Positions 43,980 through 52,653 of a stretch of DNA of 64,000 nucleotides are shown here, piece after piece. The first letter of the stretch is position 1. Each line of letters starts with the position of its first letter. Source of the DNA: Burkholderiales bacterium (GTDB lineage Bacteria > Pseudomonadota > Gammaproteobacteria > Burkholderiales > Ga0077523); the NCBI GenBank assembly GCA_019745565.1, contig JAIESW010000029.1:124001-188000 (forward strand). Direction: 5' to 3'. The notes below the pieces were generated by a model, which was not told where the DNA came from, did not search any database, and saw nothing but the letters and a program-made list of their open reading frames with translations. The translations under genes and the position numbers were made by a program.

Positions 43980-45109
43980 ATCGCCTGTTCGTAGAACCGT
44001 ATGAAGTCCGCGCGCGTGCAGGGCCGCGGATTGGTCTGGCCTGCGATGTCCTTCTCCGCCACGGCCACCAGCGCCGGAATCTGCTCGCGCGTCACCTTCA
44101 CTGCCGAAAGCGACGCCGGAATGCCGATGGATGCCTTGAACCGCTTCAGCCAGGGTACGAAATCGTCCGCGCCGGCCGCGCCGACGGCATGCGCCATTTC
44201 GGCGAACTTGTCGCGCGCGACTTCCAGGTTGAACTGCATCACCGGTTCGATCATCAGTGCGTTGGCAAGACCGTGGTGCAGGTCGGCAACGGTGGAGAGT
44301 GCGTGGGCACAGGCGTGCACGGCGCCGAGGTCCTTCTGGAATGCCACTGCACCCATGAGCGACGACATCATCATGTCGCCGCGCGCCTGAATGTTGCCGG
44401 GCTCACGCACCGCAACCGGCAGGGCGCGGGCGCCGATGCGCATGCCTTCCAGAGCGATGCCGTCGCACATCGGGTGATAGGTGGGGCAGAGATAGGACTC
44501 GATGTTGTGCGTCATCGCATCCATGCCGGTCGCGGCGGTCACGTGGGCGGGCAGGGCGAGCGTGAGTTCGGGATCGGCGAATACCGCCTTGGCCAGCAGA
44601 CGCGGCGAGAACACGATCCGCTTGATGTGCGTGTCGTCCTCCGACACCACGCTCGAGCGGCCCACTTCGGAACCGGTGCCGCTGGTGGTCGGCAGCGCGA
44701 CGAAGTAAGGCAGATCGCCGTCGATCGGTCGCACCTTCGGGTGATCCCACACGTATTCCATGACGTCGCCTGCGTGCGTGGTCATCACGGCGACCACCTT
44801 CGCGACGTCCAGGCCGGCACCACCGCCGAAGCCGATGACGCAGTCGGCCCGGTGTGCGCGCGCAGCCGCGGCGCCTTCCATGACCTGAGCCCGCGTGGGG
44901 TTGCCGTAAACGTCGGAGAACACGGCGACATCGAGCCCGGCGCCGAGACCGCTGCGGAAGTCGGCCATGACGGGCAAGGCGGCGAGCCCCTTGTCCGTGA
45001 CGATGATCGGGCGTTTGACGCCGGCTTCGCGCAGATGATCGCCGACCAGCTTGCGCGCGCCGGGGCCGAATTGGATGGTGGTGGGGAAACCGAACTTGGT
45101 GATGGCCAT
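43976..45109 (-). CDS. Iron-containing alcohol dehydrogenase
   Basis: A 377-residue group III alcohol dehydrogenase. 'GFGGGAGLDVAKVVAV' binds NAD. The metal ligands are Asp in 'GMDAMTHNIESYLCP' and His in 'GAVHACAHALSTVADLHHGLANAL'. It oxidises a primary alcohol to an aldehyde. Its position between the gamma-glutamyl ligase and the PuuD-like hydrolase makes a gamma-glutamylated amino alcohol (for example gamma-glutamylethanolamide) the best guess. It is separated from the ligase gene by 232 bp that include repeat F, so it may have its own promoter or only weak read-through. Confidence 0.92.
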   Translation of the reverse strand: MAITKFGFPTTIQFGPGARKLVGDHLREAGVKRPIIVTDKGLAALPVMADFRSGLGAGLDVAVFSDVYGNPTRAQVMEGAAAARAHRADCVIGFGGGAGLDVAKVVAVMTTHAGDVMEYVWDHPKVRPIDGDLPYFVALPTTSGTGSEVGRSSVVSEDDTHIKRIVFSPRLLAKAVFADPELTLALPAHVTAATGMDAMTHNIESYLCPTYHPMCDGIALEGMRIGARALPVAVREPGNIQARGDMMMSSLMGAVAFQKDLGAVHACAHALSTVADLHHGLANALMIEPVMQFNLEVARDKFAEMAHAVGAAGADDFVPWLKRFKASIGIPASLSAVKVTREQIPALVAVAEKDIAGQTNPRPCTRADFIRFYEQAM

Positions 45110-45146
45110 GAGGGAAAGTTAACGAGATTGAGTGTGCTTGTACTGC

Positions 45147-45236
45147 GCCCCCATCCCAACCTTCCCCCACCGAAGGTGGGGGAAGGGGTGTACATCCCCT
45201 CCCCCGGCTATGCCGGGGGAGGGTTAGGGTGGGGGC
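45147..45236. repeat. Palindromic intergenic repeat, copy F (full)
   Basis: The most symmetrical copy: flanks GCCCCCATCCCAACC and GGGTTAGGGTGGGGGC, stems with loops ACCGAAGGT and GGCTATGCC, centre GGGGTGTACATCCCC. Lies inside the catabolic island between the gamma-glutamyl ligase and Fe-ADH genes, both on the minus strand, where it could attenuate or process the mRNA. Confidence 0.92.
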
Positions 45237-45341
45237 ATCGATGAAGACTGATAGCGAATCGACCAGCATAACGCACCGCCGTTCACACACCGCCGAACAT
45301 GTACCGAAGGGCCCTGCACCCCACCAACCAGAGGTGACATC

Positions 45342-46730
45342 TCAGACGATCTCGAAGTAGCGCTTCAACTCCCAGTCGGTCACGGCGTCCTGCCACTGGC
45401 GGTACTCCCAGTCGCGCGTCAGCGCGAAGTGGTCGACGAAGTCGTCGCCCAGCCAGTCGCGCGCCACTTTCGAGCGGCGGAAGATCTCGGTGGTGGCCGC
45501 CAGCGAGCGCGGGGCGCGCGGAATCTTCTCCGCTCCCTCGTTGGTGCCGCGGATCGCAGGTGTCGTGAGTTTGAGACCCTTCTCCACGCCATGCAGGCCG
45601 GCGGCAATCAGAGCGGCCACCGCGAGATAGGGGTTGATGTCCGCACCGGGGCAGCGCGTTTCCAGCCGGGTTGCCTTGGGCGACCCGGAGATCACGCGGA
45701 AGCTCGCCGTGCGGTTGTCCACGCCCCAGGTGGGTTTCACCGGGGCCCAGAAGCCGTCCACCAGCCGCTTGTAGCTGTTCACGGTGGGCCAGAACATCGG
45801 CGCGAACTCCATGGCCACCGCGACCTGCCCCGCGAGATAGCTCTCGAACAGCTTGCTCATCGAATGGCGGCCCTTCGCATCGAAGAAGACGTTCTTCTTG
45901 CCGTCCGACAGGCTCTGGTGCACGTGGCCGCTGCAGCCGGGATAGGCCTGACTCCACTTGGCCATGAAGCTCGGCATGATGCCGAAGCGCGAGGCGATCT
46001 CCTTGGTGCCGGTCTTGAACAGCAGTGCGCGGTCGGCCGCTTCGAGCGCTTCGGAGAACGCGATCGCGGCCTCATACACGCCGGGACCCGTTTCGGTGTG
46101 CAACCCTTCGATGGGTACGCGGAACGCCGCCATCTCGTCCTGCAGCGCGTTGAAGTACTCGCGCGAATGGTTGGCCCGCAGCAGCGAGTAGCCGAACATG
46201 CCCGGCGTGACCGGCGTGGGCTCCACGCCCTTCTTGGCGGCCCAGCTCTGCGGCGTCTCGGTGAAGTTGAACCATTCGAACTCGAGGCCGCACATGGGCT
46301 GGAAACCCAGTTTGGCAGCGCGCTTCAGCACCCGCTTCAAGGTCTGCCGCGGGCAGATCGGATGCGGGCTGCCGTCCGCACTCACGAAGTCCCCGAGGAA
46401 GAACGGCACGTTGTTGTCCCAAGGCACCTGCCGGACCGTGTTGAGATCGAGGCGCACCTGGGCGTCGGGGTAGCCCTTGTGCCAGCCCGTGAGCAGCGTG
46501 TTGTCGTAGCAGACGTCGTGCATGTCCCAGCCCAGCACCACGTCGCAGAAGCCGAAACCGCCTTCCACGGCCGAGGCGAACTTGTCGCGGTGGAGGTACT
46601 TGCCGCGCAGGATGCCGTCGATATCGCTGACCGCGACCTTGACCTTGCCACTGCCGGAGCGGGCGACCAGGTCGAGGGCGGGATGATGCGTCCGGGCGGC
46701 GGCCTGGACTTTCTTGCTGGCGCGGGCCAT
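45342..46730 (-). CDS. Glutamine-synthetase-like gamma-glutamyl amine ligase (PuuA/GlnA4/IpuC type)
   Basis: A 462-residue GS-fold ligase. Metal and nucleotide residues are present in 'GLEFEWFNF', 'TGPGVYEAAI', 'CSGHVHQSLSDG' and 'RVISGSPKATRLETRCPGADINPYLAVAALIAAG'. It lacks the adenylylation Tyr segment of bona fide GlnA and has the catabolic N-terminus ('VSDIDGILRGKYLHRDKFA') of gamma-glutamylputrescine and gamma-glutamylethanolamide synthetases. It would join glutamate to an amine with ATP. The island context (Eut-like lyase, Fe-ADH) points to ethanolamine or a related amino alcohol, but the amine is inferred. Confidence 0.88.
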   Translation of the reverse strand: MARASKKVQAAARTHHPALDLVARSGSGKVKVAVSDIDGILRGKYLHRDKFASAVEGGFGFCDVVLGWDMHDVCYDNTLLTGWHKGYPDAQVRLDLNTVRQVPWDNNVPFFLGDFVSADGSPHPICPRQTLKRVLKRAAKLGFQPMCGLEFEWFNFTETPQSWAAKKGVEPTPVTPGMFGYSLLRANHSREYFNALQDEMAAFRVPIEGLHTETGPGVYEAAIAFSEALEAADRALLFKTGTKEIASRFGIMPSFMAKWSQAYPGCSGHVHQSLSDGKKNVFFDAKGRHSMSKLFESYLAGQVAVAMEFAPMFWPTVNSYKRLVDGFWAPVKPTWGVDNRTASFRVISGSPKATRLETRCPGADINPYLAVAALIAAGLHGVEKGLKLTTPAIRGTNEGAEKIPRAPRSLAATTEIFRRSKVARDWLGDDFVDHFALTRDWEYRQWQDAVTDWELKRYFEIV

Positions 46731-46820
46731 GGGGGTCTCCGGGTGTGTTCTGGTTCGAGTGGGGAAAAAGTTTGCCTTAAGACGAGGATGCCGGCCAACT
46801 CGGGGAGCGGGTCGACGTCG

Positions 46821-47199
46821 TCACGATTGCCGACCGGTCGTGGAGTACGCGCGGATGAACCGGTCGATCTCCTGCAGGACTGCATACTGATCGCGTACCG
46901 GCGCACCGATCGCGCCGATCGCCACCTTGTGGTCCAGGCCGGGGAAATGGCGCTCGACCACTTCTCCACCCATGGCCCGCACGCGCCGCCATCATCTCCG
47001 TGTTGCGCCGGGGCACCCACCAGTCGTCGTCGCCCGAGAGCAGCAGCATCGGCGGTTTGTTGCCCGTGACGTAGGAGATCGGCATCGCGCGCGTCAGCAC
47101 GTTGCCGGTGGCTTCGAACACCGGCCCCCAGCGCGTGAGCGGGAACGTGTCGAGGCTGTACGGACCCGATACGCCGATCAGCGCTGCGCCTTGTGGCAC
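46821..47199 (-). pseudogene. Remnant of an alpha/beta hydrolase (esterase), truncated and frameshifted
   Basis: C-terminal third of an esterase. 'VSGPYSLDTFPLTRWGPVFEATGN' and 'PPMLLLSGDDDWWVPRRNTEMMAARA' are in one frame. Translation then shifts by one extra G near 46976-46980 and continues as 'MGGEVVERHFPGLDHKVAIG' through to 'DRFIRAYST', ending at TGA 46821-46823. The Asp and His of the triad are therefore split by the frameshift, and the N-terminal two thirds, including the nucleophile elbow, are gone. The upstream end runs into the VOC gene. A decayed gene within the island. Confidence 0.8.
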
Positions 47200-47552
47200 A
47201 CGGCCTCGATGTTGTGGCCTTCCGGATCGATCACGAAGGCGCCGTAGTAGTCCTTGTGATACTGCTCGCGGATCCCGGGCGCGCCGTTGTCGGTGCCGCC
47301 GGCCGCCAGCGCTGCCGCGTGGAACGCGCGTACCTGCTCGCGATTCTCGGCTGCGAACGCGAGGTGCAACCGCGTCTCCGGTGGTTTGCCGTAAGCGCCG
47401 AACCAGAACTCCGGTTTACCGTCCTTTCCGAGCATGGCCCAGGCGTCGCCCTCCATTACGACGACGATGCCGAGCGGCTCCAGCGCCTTGGTGTAGAAGG
47501 CCTTGGCGCGGGCGAAGTTGGCGACGGCGTAGCCGATGTGGTCGAGGATCAT
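47178..47552 (-). CDS. VOC/glyoxalase-family protein
   Basis: A 124-residue VOC protein: 'DHIGYAVANFARAKAFYTKAL', 'LHLAFAAENREQVRAFHAAAL', 'YYGAFVIDPEGHNIEAVC'. Closely related to the protein at 38451-38819. AAGGGAAC precedes ATG 47552. It sits between the EutBC fusion (18 bp upstream) and the hydrolase remnant. Role in the island unknown; possibly detoxifies a reactive aldehyde, but that is speculation. Confidence 0.87.
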   Translation of the reverse strand: MILDHIGYAVANFARAKAFYTKALEPLGIVVVMEGDAWAMLGKDGKPEFWFGAYGKPPETRLHLAFAAENREQVRAFHAAALAAGGTDNGAPGIREQYHKDYYGAFVIDPEGHNIEAVCHKAQR

Positions 47553-47570
47553 CTTTGTTCCCTTCGCGGT

Positions 47571-49763
47571 TCAAGGTCTGGTCTTTCGATCGCTCGCGAT
47601 GAGGCTCTCCAGCCGATTCCCCGCCGCCTTGTGAGCGAGGATGTCGAAGATCTTCTCCGCCACCACGCTCCCGGCTTCCACCGGCGGCAGGCCGCCGGCG
47701 TAGATGTTCGAGATGACGGAATACTCGTAGCGCACGTCCGGATTGCCGCTGAAGCGCGCCGCCTCGGCGCGGGTCTGCGGATCATCCAGGCGATACGCGA
47801 AGTACGCCGACATGCTGCGCGAGGCCAGCGCGTCGCCGCCGGGACGCTCTCCGATCAGCACCAGCGTGAGCTTCGCTTGCAGCGCATCGCCCACCGCTTC
47901 GGCCAGCTTCACGCGTCCGAAGGGGGCGAGGATCGGCGGGCCGATCTTGCAGTCGCGGCTGCGCAGTCCGTCGAGCAGCACCGGCAGCAGCGCGGGTACG
48001 TTGTGGTGGATGGCTTCGGCGGAAAGACCGTCGGACACCACGATCTGCACGTCGCTGCGTTCGGGAGACAGTTGCGTACGCAGCTCGTCGGCGAGGCGGG
48101 AACCCAGCTCGGGATCGTTCAGATGCGCTTCGCGATCCCCGGCGGCCGTCCGGAAGCGGCGGAACGTGAGGCCGTCGACGGCGTCGATCCTCAGATCGGC
48201 GTAGATCGCTTCCCGGCCTACAGCCAGGTTCGCGCGCAGCGTGCGCGACACACGATCGGCCGGGCGCGGACCGGCGCTGTCGAAGCCGTAGGCCGCGGGG
48301 ACGCTCTCCAGTAGCCGCTGGTACTCCGCGTCGGAACTGCAGAAGAGCCTCGGATTACCCCAGTGGGGCCCTCGCAGCACCGTGCCGTCTTCCGCCTCTT
48401 CGAAGATGCCGCGCTCCATGGCCCAACGCAGGAACTCGGGCGCGGGCTTCAGGCCGTGCACTTCGCGCAGCGTCTGGTCGTCGTGGCCGCTGGTATCGAA
48501 GTACGCGAGCATGCGGTCGGTGTGCAGGTGCACGTCCATGTAGTAGTTGCAGCCCGCCGCGGTCAGGAGCTGTGTCGCCATCTGCTGGCCTTCCAGCGTG
48601 ATCTTCGAGTGCAGTGTGTAGCAGGGCGCCATGCCCATGGGCAGGCCCATCAGCTTCGCCATGCAGTGATCCTGCAGGTTCGACACGATCATCTCGACGT
48701 TGTCGAGGTGGGTCTCGGGCCCGATGAAGCCGGTCACGTTGTTCACCATGAACGGGTCGTAACGGCGCGCAAGCCCGTAGCACAGCGCTTCGCAGACGGC
48801 CATGTCCATGCCGTTGTGCTTGCCGTAGGTGAGTTCGCTGCCCTGGCCGGTTTCGAAGTACATCCACGTCGCGGCCACGTCGCGCAGCGGTCCGCGCTCC
48901 GCCATCGTGACGCAGGCCCGGTCGAGCAGGTCGACGGTCACGTCGAATTCCTCGGTCAGCGTGCGATCGGTGCCCGCGAGGCTCTGGAACAGGATCTCCA
49001 CCGGATCACCGCGCTCCAGGCACGCAAGCTGTGTCTTCACGTGGCTCAGTACGCAGATCTGGGTAGGGGCACCGGTGGTCCGTCGCAGCTTGTCGAGATG
49101 GCGCAGCAGAGCGCCGATGTTCTCGACGGTATCGATGGCCGGATTGACCCCGAGCAGCTGATCGCCGGACCCCATGGACAAACCGGCGTAGACCAGCATA
49201 GTGATGCCGTCGAGGTTGTCGCTCGGGTGATTGGGTTGCAGACGCGAAGACAGCGTTCCGGGCAGGCCCAGCAGCGTGCGGGCCTTCGCCGAGCGCTTGG
49301 CCTTGCGCGCCACCAGGACCAGCTCGTGCACGTCCATCAGCTTCACCAGCGCCGCCGCCATCACGCCGGTCAACGCACCGCCCACCCGTTTCACTTCGGC
49401 GGGCGCGCTGCGCAGCAGATGGTCCTTGAGCGCGCCCAGCGTCATCGAGGCGATCGAGCCGAATGCCTCGAGGTCGATGTCGTAGTTGACGCGCATCACG
49501 GAGTCCACGCGCCCCTTGTCGTCCGTGAGTGGGCGATCGTAGAGGTGTTGCAGCGTGAGGCCCGCGAGGATGTGCCGTGCCGCCTCACGCGTGACTTCGT
49601 CAGGCGCCGCGAGACCCGCCACCCGGTCACCGGCCTTGCTGACGTCGGCGGCGCCGAGCAGCGCCTTGAGGCCCTTGAAGGTGAACGACCGGTCGAGGAC
49701 CGTGGTCGCATAGATCTCGTCCGGTCGTGGATCGGGCACGACGATGTCGGGGAGCGGCTTCAT
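47571..49763 (-). CDS. eutBC: Ethanolamine ammonia-lyase-like enzyme, EutB-EutC fusion in one chain
   Basis: A 730-residue single chain. Residues 1-475 are EutB-like: 'SSRLQPN' (Arg174, Gln176), 'GVNPAID' (Asn207), 'MYFETGQGSEL' (Glu304), 'VTGFIGPE' (Phe346). Residues of about 505-730 are EutC-like: 'VQIVVSDGLSAEAI', 'LIGERPG', 'SNIYAGGLPPVEA', the cobalamin-contact regions. In E. coli the two are separate subunits; the N-terminal helical part of EutC ('GRAG' region) is not recognisable here. The residue equivalent to E. coli EutB Asp362, which binds the substrate amine, is Ala379 ('PMGMAPCYT'). The AdoCbl radical chemistry looks conserved; the substrate may differ. Six bp after eutA, so co-expressed with its reactivase. 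Confidence 0.9.
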   Translation of the reverse strand: MKPLPDIVVPDPRPDEIYATTVLDRSFTFKGLKALLGAADVSKAGDRVAGLAAPDEVTREAARHILAGLTLQHLYDRPLTDDKGRVDSVMRVNYDIDLEAFGSIASMTLGALKDHLLRSAPAEVKRVGGALTGVMAAALVKLMDVHELVLVARKAKRSAKARTLLGLPGTLSSRLQPNHPSDNLDGITMLVYAGLSMGSGDQLLGVNPAIDTVENIGALLRHLDKLRRTTGAPTQICVLSHVKTQLACLERGDPVEILFQSLAGTDRTLTEEFDVTVDLLDRACVTMAERGPLRDVAATWMYFETGQGSELTYGKHNGMDMAVCEALCYGLARRYDPFMVNNVTGFIGPETHLDNVEMIVSNLQDHCMAKLMGLPMGMAPCYTLHSKITLEGQQMATQLLTAAGCNYYMDVHLHTDRMLAYFDTSGHDDQTLREVHGLKPAPEFLRWAMERGIFEEAEDGTVLRGPHWGNPRLFCSSDAEYQRLLESVPAAYGFDSAGPRPADRVSRTLRANLAVGREAIYADLRIDAVDGLTFRRFRTAAGDREAHLNDPELGSRLADELRTQLSPERSDVQIVVSDGLSAEAIHHNVPALLPVLLDGLRSRDCKIGPPILAPFGRVKLAEAVGDALQAKLTLVLIGERPGGDALASRSMSAYFAYRLDDPQTRAEAARFSGNPDVRYEYSVISNIYAGGLPPVEAGSVVAEKIFDILAHKAAGNRLESLIASDRKTRP

Positions 49764-49769
49764 CGCGGT

Positions 49770-51176
49770 TCAGTGCATCCCGTAGAACGACACCGGCACC
49801 ACACCGTCGCGCGGCCGGCCGATGTTGGCGAAGTGTGCGTGCCGATCGGGCATCTCGTCCACCACGATCAGGCTGGTCCGTGCCCGGCCCCAGTCGGTCG
49901 CGTAGTTGCCGAGCGTCTTGCCGAGGTTGGGCTCCAGCAGCAGCACCAGGGGACGGTCGAGTGGTGACGCGTGCCCGAGGGCGCGCGCGATGCGTTCACC
50001 CAGCCGCTTGACTCCGTCTTGCGCCGGCATCGTTCCGAGGAACTGGATGCATGCCCCGCGCGCATGCCGCCGAGCGAGCGCAATCGCATCGCCTATGGCG
50101 GCGGCGCCGGCACCGATGGGGAGGCGGGCGACGACCGGCAGATCGCGCAGAGGCAGGACACCGGCATCCGGCAGGAACAGCGTCGTGCCGGAAACCTCGG
50201 TGCTGTGCAGCGCCAGCCCATAGACCGTGGCGCGGCCGCGCTGCTCCGGGACCATCGCATTGAGATCGCGCGCCAGCAATGGCGAGCGGGCGATGCGCAA
50301 GGCGAGATCGATCCCGAGATCGCCGAAATGCGTCGTGCCCGGCAACGGCTGACCGGCGGCATGGCGGTAGAGCAATTCACCGACCCCGCCGGAAAAGGTG
50401 ATCGCGGCCCCGGTCGACCCCGGAAAGGCCACCTGCTCGTGCGTGCGCCCTACGGATGTGGCGAAGAAGGTGCTGTCGCCGCGCACGACGGCTTCCAGCG
50501 CGGCGACATACCAGTCGAGGACGGCGGCGAGGGCAGGTTCGTCCAGCACGTCGCCGACCTCGCGGCGAAGGTCCAGCGACTGCAGCAAAGCTCGGCCCTG
50601 CTGCGAGATCGACGTCAGGCGATAGGTGCCGGGTCGCACCTGGAAGTGGCGCGCGCCGATGTAGTGGCAGCCGGTCGCGGACACGTCACCGTCGAGCCCC
50701 AGGGCGGGATTGGTGGTGCCGCCGCCGATGTCGAGGTTGAGGATCGGCCGACCCGGATGCAGCCGGCTCAAGGTCGAGCAGCTCCCCATGAATGCGAGCC
50801 ACGACTCGAGGCAGGGATCGTCCGCCGTGGCCACCACCGCTTCGCCGATACGGTTGCCCACGGCGCGGGCGATGATCGTCGCGTTGTCGCGGAGCGCGGC
50901 GAGTCCGGTGATGATCGTGCCGCCCGCGAAGAAGTCCTGCGGCCGAAAACCGCTCGCGGCAAACCAGCGATCGAGCAGTGCATCGATCGCATCGGCGTCG
51001 ATGCCGTCGTCGCGGAACGGCGTGAACACCGGCTCGGGCCGATAGACGATCTCCGGGGATTCCAGTTCCATGCGCCCGGTGACGCCGTGATGTCCCACAC
51101 GCGCCCGCGCCACGAGGGCACTGCTGGTGGTGGAGCCGAAGTCGAGGCCGATCAGGTGCACCGCGGTTCGGTCCAT
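49770..51176 (-). CDS. eutA: EutA-like reactivating factor for ethanolamine ammonia-lyase
   Basis: A 468-residue actin/Hsp70-fold ATPase. 'GLDFGSTTSSALV' (phosphate 1), 'LNLDIGGGTTNPALG' (phosphate 2) and 'ITFSGGVGELLYR' (adenosine motif) are present. EutA exchanges damaged cobalamin from the lyase, using ATP. ATG 51176 leaves a 4-bp gap after the FGGY kinase; an ATG at 51218 would overlap it by 38 bp and adds residues without resemblance. It directly precedes the EutBC fusion, which supports a cobalamin-dependent role for that fusion. Confidence 0.92.
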   Translation of the reverse strand: MDRTAVHLIGLDFGSTTSSALVARARVGHHGVTGRMELESPEIVYRPEPVFTPFRDDGIDADAIDALLDRWFAASGFRPQDFFAGGTIITGLAALRDNATIIARAVGNRIGEAVVATADDPCLESWLAFMGSCSTLSRLHPGRPILNLDIGGGTTNPALGLDGDVSATGCHYIGARHFQVRPGTYRLTSISQQGRALLQSLDLRREVGDVLDEPALAAVLDWYVAALEAVVRGDSTFFATSVGRTHEQVAFPGSTGAAITFSGGVGELLYRHAAGQPLPGTTHFGDLGIDLALRIARSPLLARDLNAMVPEQRGRATVYGLALHSTEVSGTTLFLPDAGVLPLRDLPVVARLPIGAGAAAIGDAIALARRHARGACIQFLGTMPAQDGVKRLGERIARALGHASPLDRPLVLLLEPNLGKTLGNYATDWGRARTSLIVVDEMPDRHAHFANIGRPRDGVVPVSFYGMH

Positions 51177-51180
51177 GGCA

Positions 51181-52638
51181 TCAGGCCGTCCGCCAACGGC
51201 GTGCCCGTTCGACCGCATCGGCGAAGCGCGCGTGCAGCTCCGGCGTCAACGGGCCGTCGGGCTCGACGATGCGATCCGGTGGTGCCACGGGCGGCAACGT
51301 CTCCAGCGGTCCAAAACCGGCACCGATGAAGGCGAACTGGGCGCATCCCAGCCCGGTGAGATCCGGGGTGGACGGCACGACGATCGTCCGGTCCAACGCC
51401 CGCGCCAGAAAGGAGCAGAAGTACGGATTGAGCGTGAGGCCGCCATCGACCGACACGGCCGACGCGAGCGGCACCCGTTCATTCATCGCCGCCAGAGCCT
51501 GCGCGCTGCGCAGCGCGACGCCTTCGAGGACGGCTTGAACGAGATCGAGCCGGGTCGTGTCGAGCCCCATCCCGAGCCACAGGCCTGCGGCTGAGCGATC
51601 CCAGTAGGGGCAGGCCAATCCCGACAACGCCGGCACGAACGCGAGGCCGCGCTCGAGCGCGCTCGGTCTGGTGAGATCGCGCAGCTCGCGAAAGTTCGCG
51701 AACAATCCCAGGCGCTTCGCCCAATCGAGCGCCGACGCGGCGTTGAATACGCCCCCGTCGATGGCATAGGTAGTCCGCGTACCGAGACGCCACGCGACGG
51801 TCGGCAGGATCCCGGCATCCGGTGCGGCGACGGGCGTGTTGCCCGCCACGGCCAGGGCGAATGCACCGGTACCGAAGGTGATCTTCGCCTGGCCCTGCGC
51901 ATGACAACCGTGTCCGAACAGGGCGGCCTGCTGGTCCACCATACTCGCCACCAGCGGTATCCGCGTGCCGGTGATCACGCCATGCTCGAACACCGTCGGG
52001 CGGATCGGCGGCAGCAGGTCCATCGGCACGTCGAACAGGCGGCAGAGCTCCGGATCCCATTGCCCGGTCGCGAGATTCATGAGGCTGGTGCGCGACGCCG
52101 TGGTCACGTCGGTGGCGTAGGTGCCGCAGAGGCGGTCCAGGAAGTACGCATCGCTCGTGGCCAGTCGCAAGCGGCCCTTGCTCGCGAGCGACTTCGCTTC
52201 GGGAACGTGGTCGAGGATCCAGCGCAGCTTCGTCGCAGAGAAGTACGCGTCGAGCGGCAGGCCGGCACGCTCCAGGGTGAGCGATTCCGCTCCGTCGGCC
52301 TTGAGGCGCTCGATGGTGGGCTGGGTGCGATTGTCCTGCCACACGATGGCGTTGCCGACCGGTTCGCCGGTTTCGGCGTCCCACGCGATCACCGTCTCGC
52401 CCTGGTTGTCGATGGCGAGTGCGTCCGCACCTTGCGCGTAGTCGAGGCACTGGCGGATGTTCGCGAGCAGTTCGCGCGGATCGTGTTCGACCCAGCCGGC
52501 CTGCGGGTAATGCTGGCGATGCTCCACCGAGAACATCGGCTGGAACGTGCCGTCCAGGAACAACTGGTGGGCCTTGGTCGCCGTGGTGCCCTGGTCGATG
52601 GCGACCACGAAGCGCGGGTGCTCTTCCTCTTCAGCCAT
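51181..52638 (-). CDS. FGGY-family carbohydrate kinase, glycerol-kinase-like
   Basis: A 485-residue two-domain FGGY kinase with 'AIDQGTTATKA' (ATP phosphate loop), 'AIVWQD', 'AYFSATK', 'VDQQAALFG' (catalytic Asp235) and 'VDGGLTLNPYFCSFLAR'. By alignment with GlpK, Trp100, Tyr132 and Asp235 are kept, but the glycerol-binding Arg of 'NQRET' is Gly80 ('NQGET'). It would phosphorylate a small polyol, not necessarily glycerol. Coupled tightly to EutA and preceded by two flavin oxidoreductases of the GlpA/GlpB style. A kinase-dehydrogenase module for a C3 or C4 alcohol within an Eut island is unusual. Confidence 0.88.
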   Translation of the reverse strand: MAEEEEHPRFVVAIDQGTTATKAHQLFLDGTFQPMFSVEHRQHYPQAGWVEHDPRELLANIRQCLDYAQGADALAIDNQGETVIAWDAETGEPVGNAIVWQDNRTQPTIERLKADGAESLTLERAGLPLDAYFSATKLRWILDHVPEAKSLASKGRLRLATSDAYFLDRLCGTYATDVTTASRTSLMNLATGQWDPELCRLFDVPMDLLPPIRPTVFEHGVITGTRIPLVASMVDQQAALFGHGCHAQGQAKITFGTGAFALAVAGNTPVAAPDAGILPTVAWRLGTRTTYAIDGGVFNAASALDWAKRLGLFANFRELRDLTRPSALERGLAFVPALSGLACPYWDRSAAGLWLGMGLDTTRLDLVQAVLEGVALRSAQALAAMNERVPLASAVSVDGGLTLNPYFCSFLARALDRTIVVPSTPDLTGLGCAQFAFIGAGFGPLETLPPVAPPDRIVEPDGPLTPELHARFADAVERARRWRTA

Positions 52639-52653
52639 GGCGCTTCGCAGGGG

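Noticed and set aside
48363-49967. A 534-codon open frame antisense to the EutBC fusion
   Set aside because: Typical antisense shadow in GC-rich DNA; His/Arg/Gln-rich without family resemblance, while the minus strand has clear EutB/EutC motifs. Similar long shadows occur opposite most genes here.
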